A DNA stretch of 64,000 nt from Candidatus Obscuribacterales bacterium (lineage in GTDB: Bacteria; Cyanobacteriota; Vampirovibrionia; Obscuribacterales; Obscuribacteraceae), in contig JARLHI010000054.1 in NCBI GenBank assembly GCA_031292355.1, forward strand, positions 407,305 to 471,304, in the 5' to 3' direction. The translations under genes were made by a program, and so were the position numbers. A model generated the notes under the pieces. It was not told the DNA's origin. It did no database searches and was given only the letters and a program-made list of their open reading frames with translations. This document shows positions 7,851-16,023 of the stretch, one piece after another; the first letter of the stretch is position 1; every line of letters starts with the position of its first letter.

Positions 7851-10094
7851 TTGCCAATTAACCCTCAGAATAACTCAAATGACAATACTAAAAAGCCCGA
7901 TGGTCAGGGCTTCGAGCAGACAGTGTCGAGCCAAAGCAATTACGAACACGGCAAAAACTCATCAGGTATGCCAGGCAACGACCGCCTGATCGGCACCACC
8001 ATTGCCGAACGCTACAAAGTTTCGAGTTTTCTTGGCCGCGGTGGCATGAGCACCGTTTATCGCGCCGAACATTTGTCGACAAAAAAAATTGTCGCTTTAA
8101 AAATAATGCATTCACATTTGCTCGCTGACTCGAACGCCGTTAGACGATTTCAGCAAGAGGCAACGGCCGCCAGCCGGTTGACACATCCTAATGCCATACA
8201 AGTGCATGATCTTGGCGTGACCGAAAACGGCATGCCATTTTTGACGATGGATTATTTAGAAGGTCTGTCACTGTCTGAACTAATCGAAAATTCAGACAGA
8301 CGCCCTAGCGTCGATCAATCTCTAGACATTTTTATTCAAGCCTGCGATGCCATTCAGGAAGCGCATGAGCGTGGCATTATTCATCGAGACATAAAGCCGA
8401 GCAATGTCATGCTCGTTCGCAGTCATAAAAGTAAAGATCGAGAGGACATGGTCAAAGTTCTAGACTTTGGCATCGCCAAAATATCACAGGAAAATAGCGA
8501 GGGACCAAAATTAACCGGCACCGGTGAAGTCTTTGGCAGCCCCGTTTATATGAGTCCTGAACAGTGTCTCGGCAAAGAATTAGATACTCGTTCGGACATC
8601 TATTCCATGGGCTGTTTGATGTATGAAGTACTTACCGGCCATCCACCATTGCTTGGTGCGAACGTTCTTGCAACCATGTACTTACAAATGAATACCATGC
8701 CAAAAGGTCTCTCCAAAGTCGACGCCGATCCACGTTTGGTCAAAGACTTAGAGCGCATCGTCTTCAAGGCTCTGGAAAAAGATCCAGACAAACGCTATGC
8801 CAGTATGGCCGATCTAAGAGACGCTCTCGATACTCTGCGCCATAAAACTCATTCGGGTTTTCCAATGCTCGCTAACGCCGCCATGTCAACATCGGATTTA
8901 ATTAGACGTACGTCAAACAAACTTGGTCCTTCCAAACGCGCGATACTAAGCATGATGGCACTTCTAGTCATTTCGTCTGGCGTAACATTTCCCATTCTCG
9001 CCGCTGGTCTCTGGCAAAAAGCACCACCGGTGAGCGAAAGGTATATTAACTATATCAACGAAAATCACAGCGCGCCTCATATCAATAATATGCAGAAAGT
9101 AGCCCAGAACGAAATGATCATTGACGAGTCACGCAGGTTCTCGGAGAACCTCTTCAATGACGAGCGGCCAGAGGGACAATTTTATACAGAAAAATTATTC
9201 GGTGAAAAACTGGTGCTCAAACACGATTACTCAAAAGCTTGCGAGTGTTTTCAACATGCTCTAATAGTTTCAAATAAGTCGCGCAAGAGCCCTCTTCTAG
9301 ACGTCGCTCAGATTTTTGCGGAACTGGCTTACTGTCGATTTCAACTCGGTCAAGATAAAGTTGCATTGCCTCTTGCCCTTCACTCAGCCAAAATTTTTAA
9401 CTATATTGACGTCTGTGGTGAGATTGAATGTGTGAATGCTTTTGCCACCATTGGCGCCTGCCTCGAAAATTTGCAAGACCACGAACAAGCAATGGGAGCA
9501 TATTTATTCTTTGCTAGTTACTGGGATGTTTTTCACGATAAGTTCAAAGAACGTGATCCAAATCGTTGCGCTACAGCAGCCCTGCATGCGGCCGATTTTT
9601 TAGCGAGATCAGAATTGGACTTCAGAACAAGGATTGAATCAATAAAAAGCATTCAAGCATTGATTTCGAAAGCTCCGAGCATTGAATTACCAGCCGATGT
9701 TATTTTTTCGCTCGCAGGCAAAGTCCAACCAGCACTGCAAGCAGCGGCAAATAATCCAGAACGTTTAGCTGAAGATCTTTATTCATACGCCATTTCTATT
9801 TACGATGGTCAGGGCAGCAAAGGCGCCTTTAACGCAGGCGCTGCCTATAACAATCTGGGATTGCTCAAGCTAAGGCAGAACCACTATCCCGAGGCTCTTG
9901 GCTGTTTCAAAAAAGCAGAACGTTTTTTGAAACTGACAGATGAATCCGAAGACAAATCGCTTGCGCTCGTAAAGTTCAGCGAAGCGGATTGCCAGTGGCG
10001 CCTCAGTCACTATCAAGAAGCAATGGAAAACGCCTGGACAGCTCGCACTCAATGGTCGTCAAGCAAAAAAACTGACACTCAAACCGCTCGCTAA
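7851..10094 (+). CDS. Membrane Ser/Thr protein kinase with C-terminal TPR-like domain
   Basis: 747 aa. The Hanks-type kinase domain covers about 50-335: glycine loop GRGGMSTVY, lysine in VALKIM, catalytic loop HRDIKPSN (about 177), DFGIAK (about 205) and YMSPEQC in place of APE. A single transmembrane helix follows (about 364-388). The outside part (about 440-740) has helical repeats of TPR character (YSKACECFQHALIVSNKS, YNNLGLLKLRQNHYPEALGCFKKAERF). This layout fits a receptor kinase that senses something through the TPR part. TTG start at 7851 with GAGG about 10 nt upstream. It is convergent with the next gene, 5 nt apart. Confidence 0.93.
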   Translation: MPINPQNNSNDNTKKPDGQGFEQTVSSQSNYEHGKNSSGMPGNDRLIGTTIAERYKVSSFLGRGGMSTVYRAEHLSTKKIVALKIMHSHLLADSNAVRRFQQEATAASRLTHPNAIQVHDLGVTENGMPFLTMDYLEGLSLSELIENSDRRPSVDQSLDIFIQACDAIQEAHERGIIHRDIKPSNVMLVRSHKSKDREDMVKVLDFGIAKISQENSEGPKLTGTGEVFGSPVYMSPEQCLGKELDTRSDIYSMGCLMYEVLTGHPPLLGANVLATMYLQMNTMPKGLSKVDADPRLVKDLERIVFKALEKDPDKRYASMADLRDALDTLRHKTHSGFPMLANAAMSTSDLIRRTSNKLGPSKRAILSMMALLVISSGVTFPILAAGLWQKAPPVSERYINYINENHSAPHINNMQKVAQNEMIIDESRRFSENLFNDERPEGQFYTEKLFGEKLVLKHDYSKACECFQHALIVSNKSRKSPLLDVAQIFAELAYCRFQLGQDKVALPLALHSAKIFNYIDVCGEIECVNAFATIGACLENLQDHEQAMGAYLFFASYWDVFHDKFKERDPNRCATAALHAADFLARSELDFRTRIESIKSIQALISKAPSIELPADVIFSLAGKVQPALQAAANNPERLAEDLYSYAISIYDGQGSKGAFNAGAAYNNLGLLKLRQNHYPEALGCFKKAERFLKLTDESEDKSLALVKFSEADCQWRLSHYQEAMENAWTARTQWSSSKKTDTQTAR

Positions 10095-10099
10095 TTTAC

Positions 10100-11245
10100 T
10101 TAGAGAGACTGCTTCGGCAAAGCTGCAGTCATGCGACCATCAGCGTTTGCTCTCAAAACCTTTTGCAATTGCGCTTGAAATAATTTAGCGCCGCTCTCGT
10201 TGAGGTGCACTGTGTCGTAGAAACACTGATCCGGAAATTGTTCTTTGGACAAATCCAGCAATGGCACTGCATTATTTACAGCTACAGTTTGCAGATTGTC
10301 CAGATAATTCTTATACAAGCCGGGCGGCATCAGTTTGCGATTTTCTTCAGTCAAAGGCATGTTGACGAGAAGAACCTGAATTTGGCGGTCATGGCAGGTA
10401 GTCAACAAATCTTGCAAAAAACGCTGCTGCGTCGCGTATTGAGCCGCATTGAATTTCTGATAACGCATACGATATTCATCGACGCTATGTTGCCAGAGTA
10501 TTTTACGATCCTGAAAAAGAGGAAAGACATCAGCAGTGGTGGCAAACGGATCGACACCACCTTTTTCAACAGTTGCTTTCATTGCTACTTTGCGCACGAA
10601 AGAATCAGCCTTGGTCTGATAGCGCACGCGTTTGCCATACAAATAGATACCGCGATCGAGCAGCAATTCGAATTTTTCATCGAAAGTGGCGTTGGCGTAA
10701 TTTGATCGATTGAGATCGGAGACATCGCCCAGTCGTGAAAAGACTGCAGTCTTGGTTTCACCAGAGGCTAAGTCGTCCATAAAGTCGCGGGGGGCGAGGC
10801 CGTAAACGACAACAGGTGGAGCTTTATCGCCCTTCAAAAGTTTATCAACGACCAGATACATGTCTGACACCATCGCGCCAGGAACAGCAAAGGAGAAGAC
10901 CTGCTTGGTCGCCTCGCCTTGAGCGGTGAGTGCCTGCTCCAGCATTTTGTAGTGATGATGCCTATAAAAATCAGCGACGGTGGGAAAGCCAAACTTATGA
11001 AAGTCAGCCGTCCAGACGGGAGACATGATCAATGAAGAACCGAGCAAGACAACGTCAGGACGCGCACTTTGCGAATACTGCTGCATAGCCGTGTCGATGG
11101 TGCGCAGAACACCGTTTTGATCTTGATTTTTAGTTGACGCGCGAGCCATCAGTGCAGACAAGCTGATGCATCCATTGATCGTCAAAAACAAAGCAATGGC
11201 TACAGAAGCAGTAGACTGAAACGGGCGCAAAAACTTGGATAGCAA
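10100..11245 (-). CDS. Membrane-anchored SGNH-hydrolase-like protein (DUF1574-like)
   Basis: 381 aa. The N-terminal hydrophobic segment (about 10-33) acts as an uncleaved anchor or signal. The SGNH pattern is visible: the nucleophile block DVVLLGSSLIMSP (about 63-75), and a C-terminal block YDTVHLNESGAKLF carrying the Asp-x-x-His pair. Proteins of this shape act on envelope polysaccharides or D-alanylated polymers as esterases or acetyltransferase partners, but the substrate cannot be read from sequence. TTG start at 11243-11245 with no clear Shine-Dalgarno sequence. It stands alone, divergent from the peptide ABC operon 190 bp away. Confidence 0.72.
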   Translation of the reverse strand: MLSKFLRPFQSTASVAIALFLTINGCISLSALMARASTKNQDQNGVLRTIDTAMQQYSQSARPDVVLLGSSLIMSPVWTADFHKFGFPTVADFYRHHHYKMLEQALTAQGEATKQVFSFAVPGAMVSDMYLVVDKLLKGDKAPPVVVYGLAPRDFMDDLASGETKTAVFSRLGDVSDLNRSNYANATFDEKFELLLDRGIYLYGKRVRYQTKADSFVRKVAMKATVEKGGVDPFATTADVFPLFQDRKILWQHSVDEYRMRYQKFNAAQYATQQRFLQDLLTTCHDRQIQVLLVNMPLTEENRKLMPPGLYKNYLDNLQTVAVNNAVPLLDLSKEQFPDQCFYDTVHLNESGAKLFQAQLQKVLRANADGRMTAALPKQSL

Positions 11246-11435
11246 GGTGATTCTCGATAAGTCCGCCCCTTAAGGTACATCGTGCTCCTGACATTTAGAC
11301 GTCGCCAACCTTAAGCTTTGTTCACGCTAGTAATTCGAAACCGCTAAAAGAGCACGAACAGTTGGTCGAGCCATACTTTAGAATTACTTAGAACAAAGCA
11401 AAAAATAAAATATCCGATTCAACTCAAAGACTGCC

Positions 11436-13415
11436 GTGAAATCAGCTCCGCCCCAACAACTATTAGCACTAAAAGTGCTTTCGCTTTGCCTACTCCAGCT
11501 TTTCTTGCTTTGCGCCTGCAGCACGCCTTATCCTCAAAAGTCACGATTAGACAAAAAGTCCCAAGCTGCCGAATCAGCCAGCAAACCATCCATCCAGAAG
11601 ATTTTTGTCGCCGAACAAACTACGGCGCAGCAATTAAAACCAGCAACAGCAGAAGATATTGCCAGCGGCAAGGTGGCTGAATTCTTCGAAAATCGAGGAA
11701 AAACTGGTAACTTCGGCGGTTCTTTGACAGTGGCCACTTTTGGCTCAGGACCTAAAACTTTCAATCCATGGGCAGCCACCGAAGTAGAAAGTCACGGCAT
11801 CGGACAGCTCTTATTTGAATCATTAATCGATGTCGATCCCTGGACTGGCGAGCACCTCTGTCGCCTCGCTCGCTCGTTTGAGGTTTCTGCTGACAAACGC
11901 GACTATATTTTTCATCTTCGCAAAGGATTACAGTGGTCCGATGGAGTCCCGCTCACCGCCGATGATGTGATTTTCACTTTCGGCACTCTAATTAAAGAAG
12001 GATTCGGCAATCAAAGTTTGCGCGACACATTATCTATTGACGGTGAATATCCAAGCATCGAAAAAATAGACGATTACACCGTAAAATTTCACACGAAAAA
12101 ACCCTTTGCGCCATTTCTAGCCGGTCTTCATGGTCTTGGCGTAGCACCCAAACACGCACTCGAAAAATACACTAAAAGACCGCATGATGAATTTTTTGCT
12201 GTCTGGGATGTGAACTGCAAGCCAGCCGATATGGTCACAAGTGGTCCATTTCGCGTCGAGCGCTACGTACCAAGCCAGCGCGTGGAGCTGATTCGCAATC
12301 CACTTTACGGCATGTGCGACGCTTCGCATCGTCGCCTGCCATATCTCGATCGATTTACTGAAGCGATTGTGCCAGACCAAAATTCAATGCTGGTCAAATT
12401 CTATGGCAATGAATTGGATTTTCTCGACATCCGCAGCATTCGTGGACCTGATGCCAGATTAATGAAACAACGAGAAGGCTCTGGCAATTTCAAAATGTAT
12501 AACTTGGGGTCAGATGATGGCACCATGTTTCTCATGTTCAATTTAAACCAGCGCAAAGACCCCCAAACTGGTAAGTATTATGTCGAGCCGATGAAACAAA
12601 AATGGTTCAACAATCTTGCCTTCAGACAGGCTGTCAGCCACGCCATCGATCGCACCAGTATCCTCAATAACGTCTTGCGTGGGGTTGGTTCTGCGTTATA
12701 CACCGCTGAGTCACCGACAGCCATTTATCTCGATAAAAAGCTCAAACCTTATGCTCAAGACCTCGAATATTCAAAGAAGCGGCTAGCCGACGCTGGATTC
12801 AAATTCTCACACGGCTGGCTGCTAGATCCTGAAGGAAACAAAATCGAATTCACCCTCAACACAAATGCGGGGAATTCTATTCGTGACGGCACTTGCGTAA
12901 TCATTCAAAATGATCTAAAAAAGCTCGGCATCAAAGTCAATTATCAACCAATAGACTTTAACATTCTCGTCGACAAAACCAATCATAGCCTTGACTGGGA
13001 AGCAGTCGTAATGGGGCTGACGGGCGACAAAGTCGAGCCATACAATGGAGCCAATATATGGAAAACTGAAGGACGCCTGCATATGTTCGACCAGCGTCTG
13101 CCAGATCCAACCGGCAAAACTTCGGTCACCGACGAAAGATCTTGGGAAAAAGAGATTTCTCATTGTTTCAACGCCGCTGCAGCTACTTTTGATCAAGCTG
13201 AACGACACAAATATTTCGACCGCTATCAAGAAATAGCTTACGAACAGCTGCCATTCATTTATCTGTATTCAGCTTTAGACCTCACAGCCATGCGCAACAC
13301 ACACGGCAACTACAACCCAACACCACTGGGAATCTACTACACGCCCAAAGGCAGCCTTCACAATATAGAAGAAATTTTTGACACAAGGGCGAAATCACAG
13401 AGTAAAAATCACTGA
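11436..13415 (+). CDS. Oligopeptide ABC transporter substrate-binding lipoprotein (SBP_bac_5)
   Basis: 659 aa. A lipoprotein signal ends in LLLCACS. The body is a family-5 solute-binding protein: FNPWAATEVESHGIGQLLFESL near the start, FHLRKGLQWSDGVPLTADDVIFT (cluster signature), FRQAVSHAIDRTSI, and the C-terminal PFIYLYSALDLTAM. It should deliver peptides to the two permeases encoded next. GTG start at 11436. It overlaps the next gene by 1 nt (TGATG), so translation is coupled. It is longer than typical DppA/OppA (about 540 aa), mainly from an N-terminal linker of about 60 residues and internal loops. Confidence 0.93.
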   Translation: MKSAPPQQLLALKVLSLCLLQLFLLCACSTPYPQKSRLDKKSQAAESASKPSIQKIFVAEQTTAQQLKPATAEDIASGKVAEFFENRGKTGNFGGSLTVATFGSGPKTFNPWAATEVESHGIGQLLFESLIDVDPWTGEHLCRLARSFEVSADKRDYIFHLRKGLQWSDGVPLTADDVIFTFGTLIKEGFGNQSLRDTLSIDGEYPSIEKIDDYTVKFHTKKPFAPFLAGLHGLGVAPKHALEKYTKRPHDEFFAVWDVNCKPADMVTSGPFRVERYVPSQRVELIRNPLYGMCDASHRRLPYLDRFTEAIVPDQNSMLVKFYGNELDFLDIRSIRGPDARLMKQREGSGNFKMYNLGSDDGTMFLMFNLNQRKDPQTGKYYVEPMKQKWFNNLAFRQAVSHAIDRTSILNNVLRGVGSALYTAESPTAIYLDKKLKPYAQDLEYSKKRLADAGFKFSHGWLLDPEGNKIEFTLNTNAGNSIRDGTCVIIQNDLKKLGIKVNYQPIDFNILVDKTNHSLDWEAVVMGLTGDKVEPYNGANIWKTEGRLHMFDQRLPDPTGKTSVTDERSWEKEISHCFNAAAATFDQAERHKYFDRYQEIAYEQLPFIYLYSALDLTAMRNTHGNYNPTPLGIYYTPKGSLHNIEEIFDTRAKSQSKNH

Positions 13416-14383
13416 TGTCGATTGCTGCATATATTCTTAAAAGATTACTCCAGGCTCTGCCGTTGCTTTTCATCATCTCAGTAATGAGCTTCACCATGCT
13501 CAAACTGGCGCCAGTAGATCCTCTGGCCACATTAAAAGGCAATCCAGCCATCTCTCAAGCCATGATTAAAGCCGAGGAAGAACGCCTTGGTCTGAACAAA
13601 CCGCCAGTGGTGCAATATGGATTATGGCTATCACGCACATTAACCGGAGATTTAGGCATATCCACAGCTGGTGGATCCGTTTCCACGCTGCTCCTACAAA
13701 GAGCGTTCAATACTCTATTGCTGAGCGTCTTGAGCATCCTCTTTACCTGGCTCATTGCCATTCCAGCAGGAACTTATGCAGCTGTTTATCGTGGCTCTTA
13801 TATAGATAAATTTTTTGGACTGCTGACCGCCGTCGGTATGTCTATGCCGACATTTTTACTGGCCATGTTGCTTTTGATGTTCGCGCTAAGCTCAGGCTTA
13901 CTACCAATCGGTGGTCTTACCAGCGCTTATTATTTCGAGCTCAGCCCTCTAGCTCAAGTGTGCGACATTGCCTGGCACCTAATTATTCCCGTTACCGTTT
14001 TGACATTTGTTGGGTTAGCTGGAATCCAAAGACAAATGCGAGGCAATTTGCTTGATGTATTGCGCAAAGAGTATGTGCGCACGGCTCGCGCCAAGGGACT
14101 GCCTGAGCATATAGTGATTTACAGACATGCCCTGCGCAACGCCATCAACCCTTTGATTACGCTGCTTGGTTTTGAATTAGGCTCGATTCTAAGCGGCGCC
14201 GCATTGACTGAAACTGTCTTGAGTTACCCAGGGCTCGGTCGATTAACCCTGGAAGCCGTTTTGACGAAGGATCTCAATCTGGTTATGGCTTCTTTGATGC
14301 TTGGCGCATTGATGCTGATTCTCGGTAATCTGGTGGCAGATATACTGCTCAAATTTGCCGACCCACGGATTTCTCTGGAGTAA
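13415..14383 (+). CDS. Peptide ABC transporter permease, DppB/OppB type
   Basis: 322 aa with six or so hydrophobic segments. It starts with the typical AYILKRLLQALPLLFIISVMSF and carries the permease coupling loop EYVRTARAKGLPEHIVIYRHALRNAINPLITLLG. It forms the membrane channel with the next gene product. The ATG overlaps the TGA of the binding-protein gene. The downstream permease begins 2 nt after the stop. No ATPase gene is in the operon. Confidence 0.95.
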   Translation: MSIAAYILKRLLQALPLLFIISVMSFTMLKLAPVDPLATLKGNPAISQAMIKAEEERLGLNKPPVVQYGLWLSRTLTGDLGISTAGGSVSTLLLQRAFNTLLLSVLSILFTWLIAIPAGTYAAVYRGSYIDKFFGLLTAVGMSMPTFLLAMLLLMFALSSGLLPIGGLTSAYYFELSPLAQVCDIAWHLIIPVTVLTFVGLAGIQRQMRGNLLDVLRKEYVRTARAKGLPEHIVIYRHALRNAINPLITLLGFELGSILSGAALTETVLSYPGLGRLTLEAVLTKDLNLVMASLMLGALMLILGNLVADILLKFADPRISLE

Positions 14384-14385
14384 AT

Positions 14386-15501
14386 ATGGCAACTTTAGAA
14401 GCAATCACTCAACCCACAACAACAAACGCACCAAGACCCTCAGCCTGGAGTAAAATTTGGCGCGATCCTGTAGCTAGAATCTCTATTATCGTCCTTTTTA
14501 TCCTTTATATGTCTGCGGCTCTCGCCAGTCCGCTAGCACCATACAGCATCGATTTCAACGATCCAGAGCTTGGCAATTCGCCACCAACACCGGTGCACTA
14601 TGTAGATGAAAGGGGAGCACCCTGCTTCCCGTTCGTATATAGAGCAAAGCGAACGAATGATGCCGAAACCTTTTCGCAAATTTTCCAGGAAGACGAAACA
14701 CAGAAATTTCCCATTCACTTTTTTGTCAAAGCCGAACCCTATAAACTGCTCGGTTTTATTCCAGCCGACCTACATTTGTTTGGCGTTGGCGACGGAGCGC
14801 GGCTTTATATCATAGGCTCAGATATCAATGGACGTGACAATTATTCACGCTTGTTCTTCGGCGCTCAAAAAAGTCTCACCATTGGTTTTCTCGGTTTATT
14901 TATTGCTTTCCCCATCGGCATCATCTATGGTGGCTTAGCCGGATTTTTTGGCGGCGCGGCGGACAACGTCATGATGCGTTTTGCCGAGGCCGTTATGTCC
15001 ATTCCAAGCTTTTATTTGCTGATTGGGTTAGCGGCCATACTGCCGCCTGGAATGTCCGGAGCCGATCGTTTTGCTCTGATTACAGTAATACTCTCCTTTA
15101 TTGGCTGGGCAGGGATTGCCCGTGTAATTAGAGGCATGGTTTTTTCGATTGCTGACGAAGAATTTGTGCAAGCGGCAAGAGCTTCAGGAATGCCAGAATT
15201 TTTCAATATGCTCAAACATGTGATTCCACAGACGGCCAGTTTCATTATTGTGGCGGCGACCATGCAGGTGCCCAATTTCATTTTGTCCGAAAGCGGCTTG
15301 AGCTTCATTGGTCTGGGCATTCAACAGCCAGACGCAAGCTGGGGCAATATGTTGAAATTCGCTCTGGACAACATCAATGAATTATTAGAAAAACCGGTGC
15401 TGCTCGCGCCCGGATTTCTCATCTTTTTGACGATATTGTGCTTCAATCAACTAGGCGACACAATGCGCGATGTGCTCGATCCTAAAATGCAAGGGCAGTA
15501 A
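14386..15501 (+). CDS. Peptide ABC transporter permease, DppC/OppC type
   Basis: 371 aa. N-terminal OppC segment (ARISIIVLFILYMSAALASPLAPYSIDF), then a periplasmic insertion of about 90 residues before the permease core (about residues 60-145). The core holds GSDINGRDNYSRLFFGAQKSL, the coupling loop EEFVQAARASGMPEFFNMLKHVIPQ and the closing GDTMRDVLDPKM. The large first periplasmic loop is longer than in DppC and resembles the forms found with large peptide-binding proteins. This is the last transporter gene; the usual DppD/DppF ATPases are not adjacent and must come from elsewhere in the genome. Confidence 0.94.
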   Translation: MATLEAITQPTTTNAPRPSAWSKIWRDPVARISIIVLFILYMSAALASPLAPYSIDFNDPELGNSPPTPVHYVDERGAPCFPFVYRAKRTNDAETFSQIFQEDETQKFPIHFFVKAEPYKLLGFIPADLHLFGVGDGARLYIIGSDINGRDNYSRLFFGAQKSLTIGFLGLFIAFPIGIIYGGLAGFFGGAADNVMMRFAEAVMSIPSFYLLIGLAAILPPGMSGADRFALITVILSFIGWAGIARVIRGMVFSIADEEFVQAARASGMPEFFNMLKHVIPQTASFIIVAATMQVPNFILSESGLSFIGLGIQQPDASWGNMLKFALDNINELLEKPVLLAPGFLIFLTILCFNQLGDTMRDVLDPKMQGQ

Positions 15502-15506
15502 ACGAC

Positions 15507-15767
15507 ATGGGTCAAATTCTAATGGGTCAAACTCTAATGAACCAATCTTTTACGTACTGGGCAATAACGGCGACAGCAGTCATTTTTTTATCATGGATGA
15601 CAATGTTGTCGGCGCGAAAATTTCGCGGCGCCGAGAAATATCTCTGTACAGATTGTCGCTTTAACGATCCAATCTCCTGCCAGAAAATTGACAGACCCTA
15701 CGCGCTTTTATGCACCAGTTATCGTACCGTTAAAAAGACAACAGAAGCGGCAACTAAACAGAAATGA
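15507..15767 (+). CDS. Small membrane protein with four-Cys tail, unknown function
   Basis: 86 aa. One transmembrane segment (WAITATAVIFLSWMTML) is followed by a charged tail with CTDCRFNDPISC and a later Cys, a possible small zinc-binding or disulfide motif. It begins 5 nt after the permease stop and so sits in the ABC operon. The first 30 nt are a 15-bp unit repeated almost exactly (ATGGGTCAAATTCTA / ATGGGTCAAACTCTA), giving two or three in-frame ATGs and an uncertain start. No family recognised. Confidence 0.5.
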   Translation: MGQILMGQTLMNQSFTYWAITATAVIFLSWMTMLSARKFRGAEKYLCTDCRFNDPISCQKIDRPYALLCTSYRTVKKTTEAATKQK

Positions 15768-15769
15768 TC

Positions 15770-15810
15770 AAGCCCCTCTGCCGGTTCACCCACCGGGCAC
15801 AGAGGGGCTT
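15770..15810. terminator. Strong hairpin at the end of the peptide ABC operon
   Basis: Arms AAGCCCCTCTG (15770-15780) and CAGAGGGGCTT (15800-15810) pair perfectly over 11 bp, with an inner CCGG/CCGG pair. The hairpin starts 2 nt after the last operon stop. There is no U-tract on the plus strand and only a weak T-rich stretch on the other, so it may stabilise the 3' end as much as terminate. The next 213 bp up to the convergent gene hold no other clear feature. Confidence 0.6.
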
Positions 15811-16023
15811 GCTCCCATGACTGCTCACTTGGAGAGGTCCTGACGTTCTTCAGATCGCAACCGAGTGACAAAGCAACCAAATTTGTGAGAATAATAGGCT
15901 CCATATATGGTGCCTGATTTAGAGGTAAGCTTTGATTTCCGGAGGAACTGAATTCATTATAGGACCGATCTCAAGCGAGCACAATAGTCGATGCTTCCGA
16001 TTTCCCCCTAACTTTATTGGGGT

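Noticed and set aside
10205..10705. Plus-strand open frame inside the SGNH-like gene
   Set aside because: It is antisense to a supported coding sequence and rich in Ile/Phe/Gln from the reverse strand.
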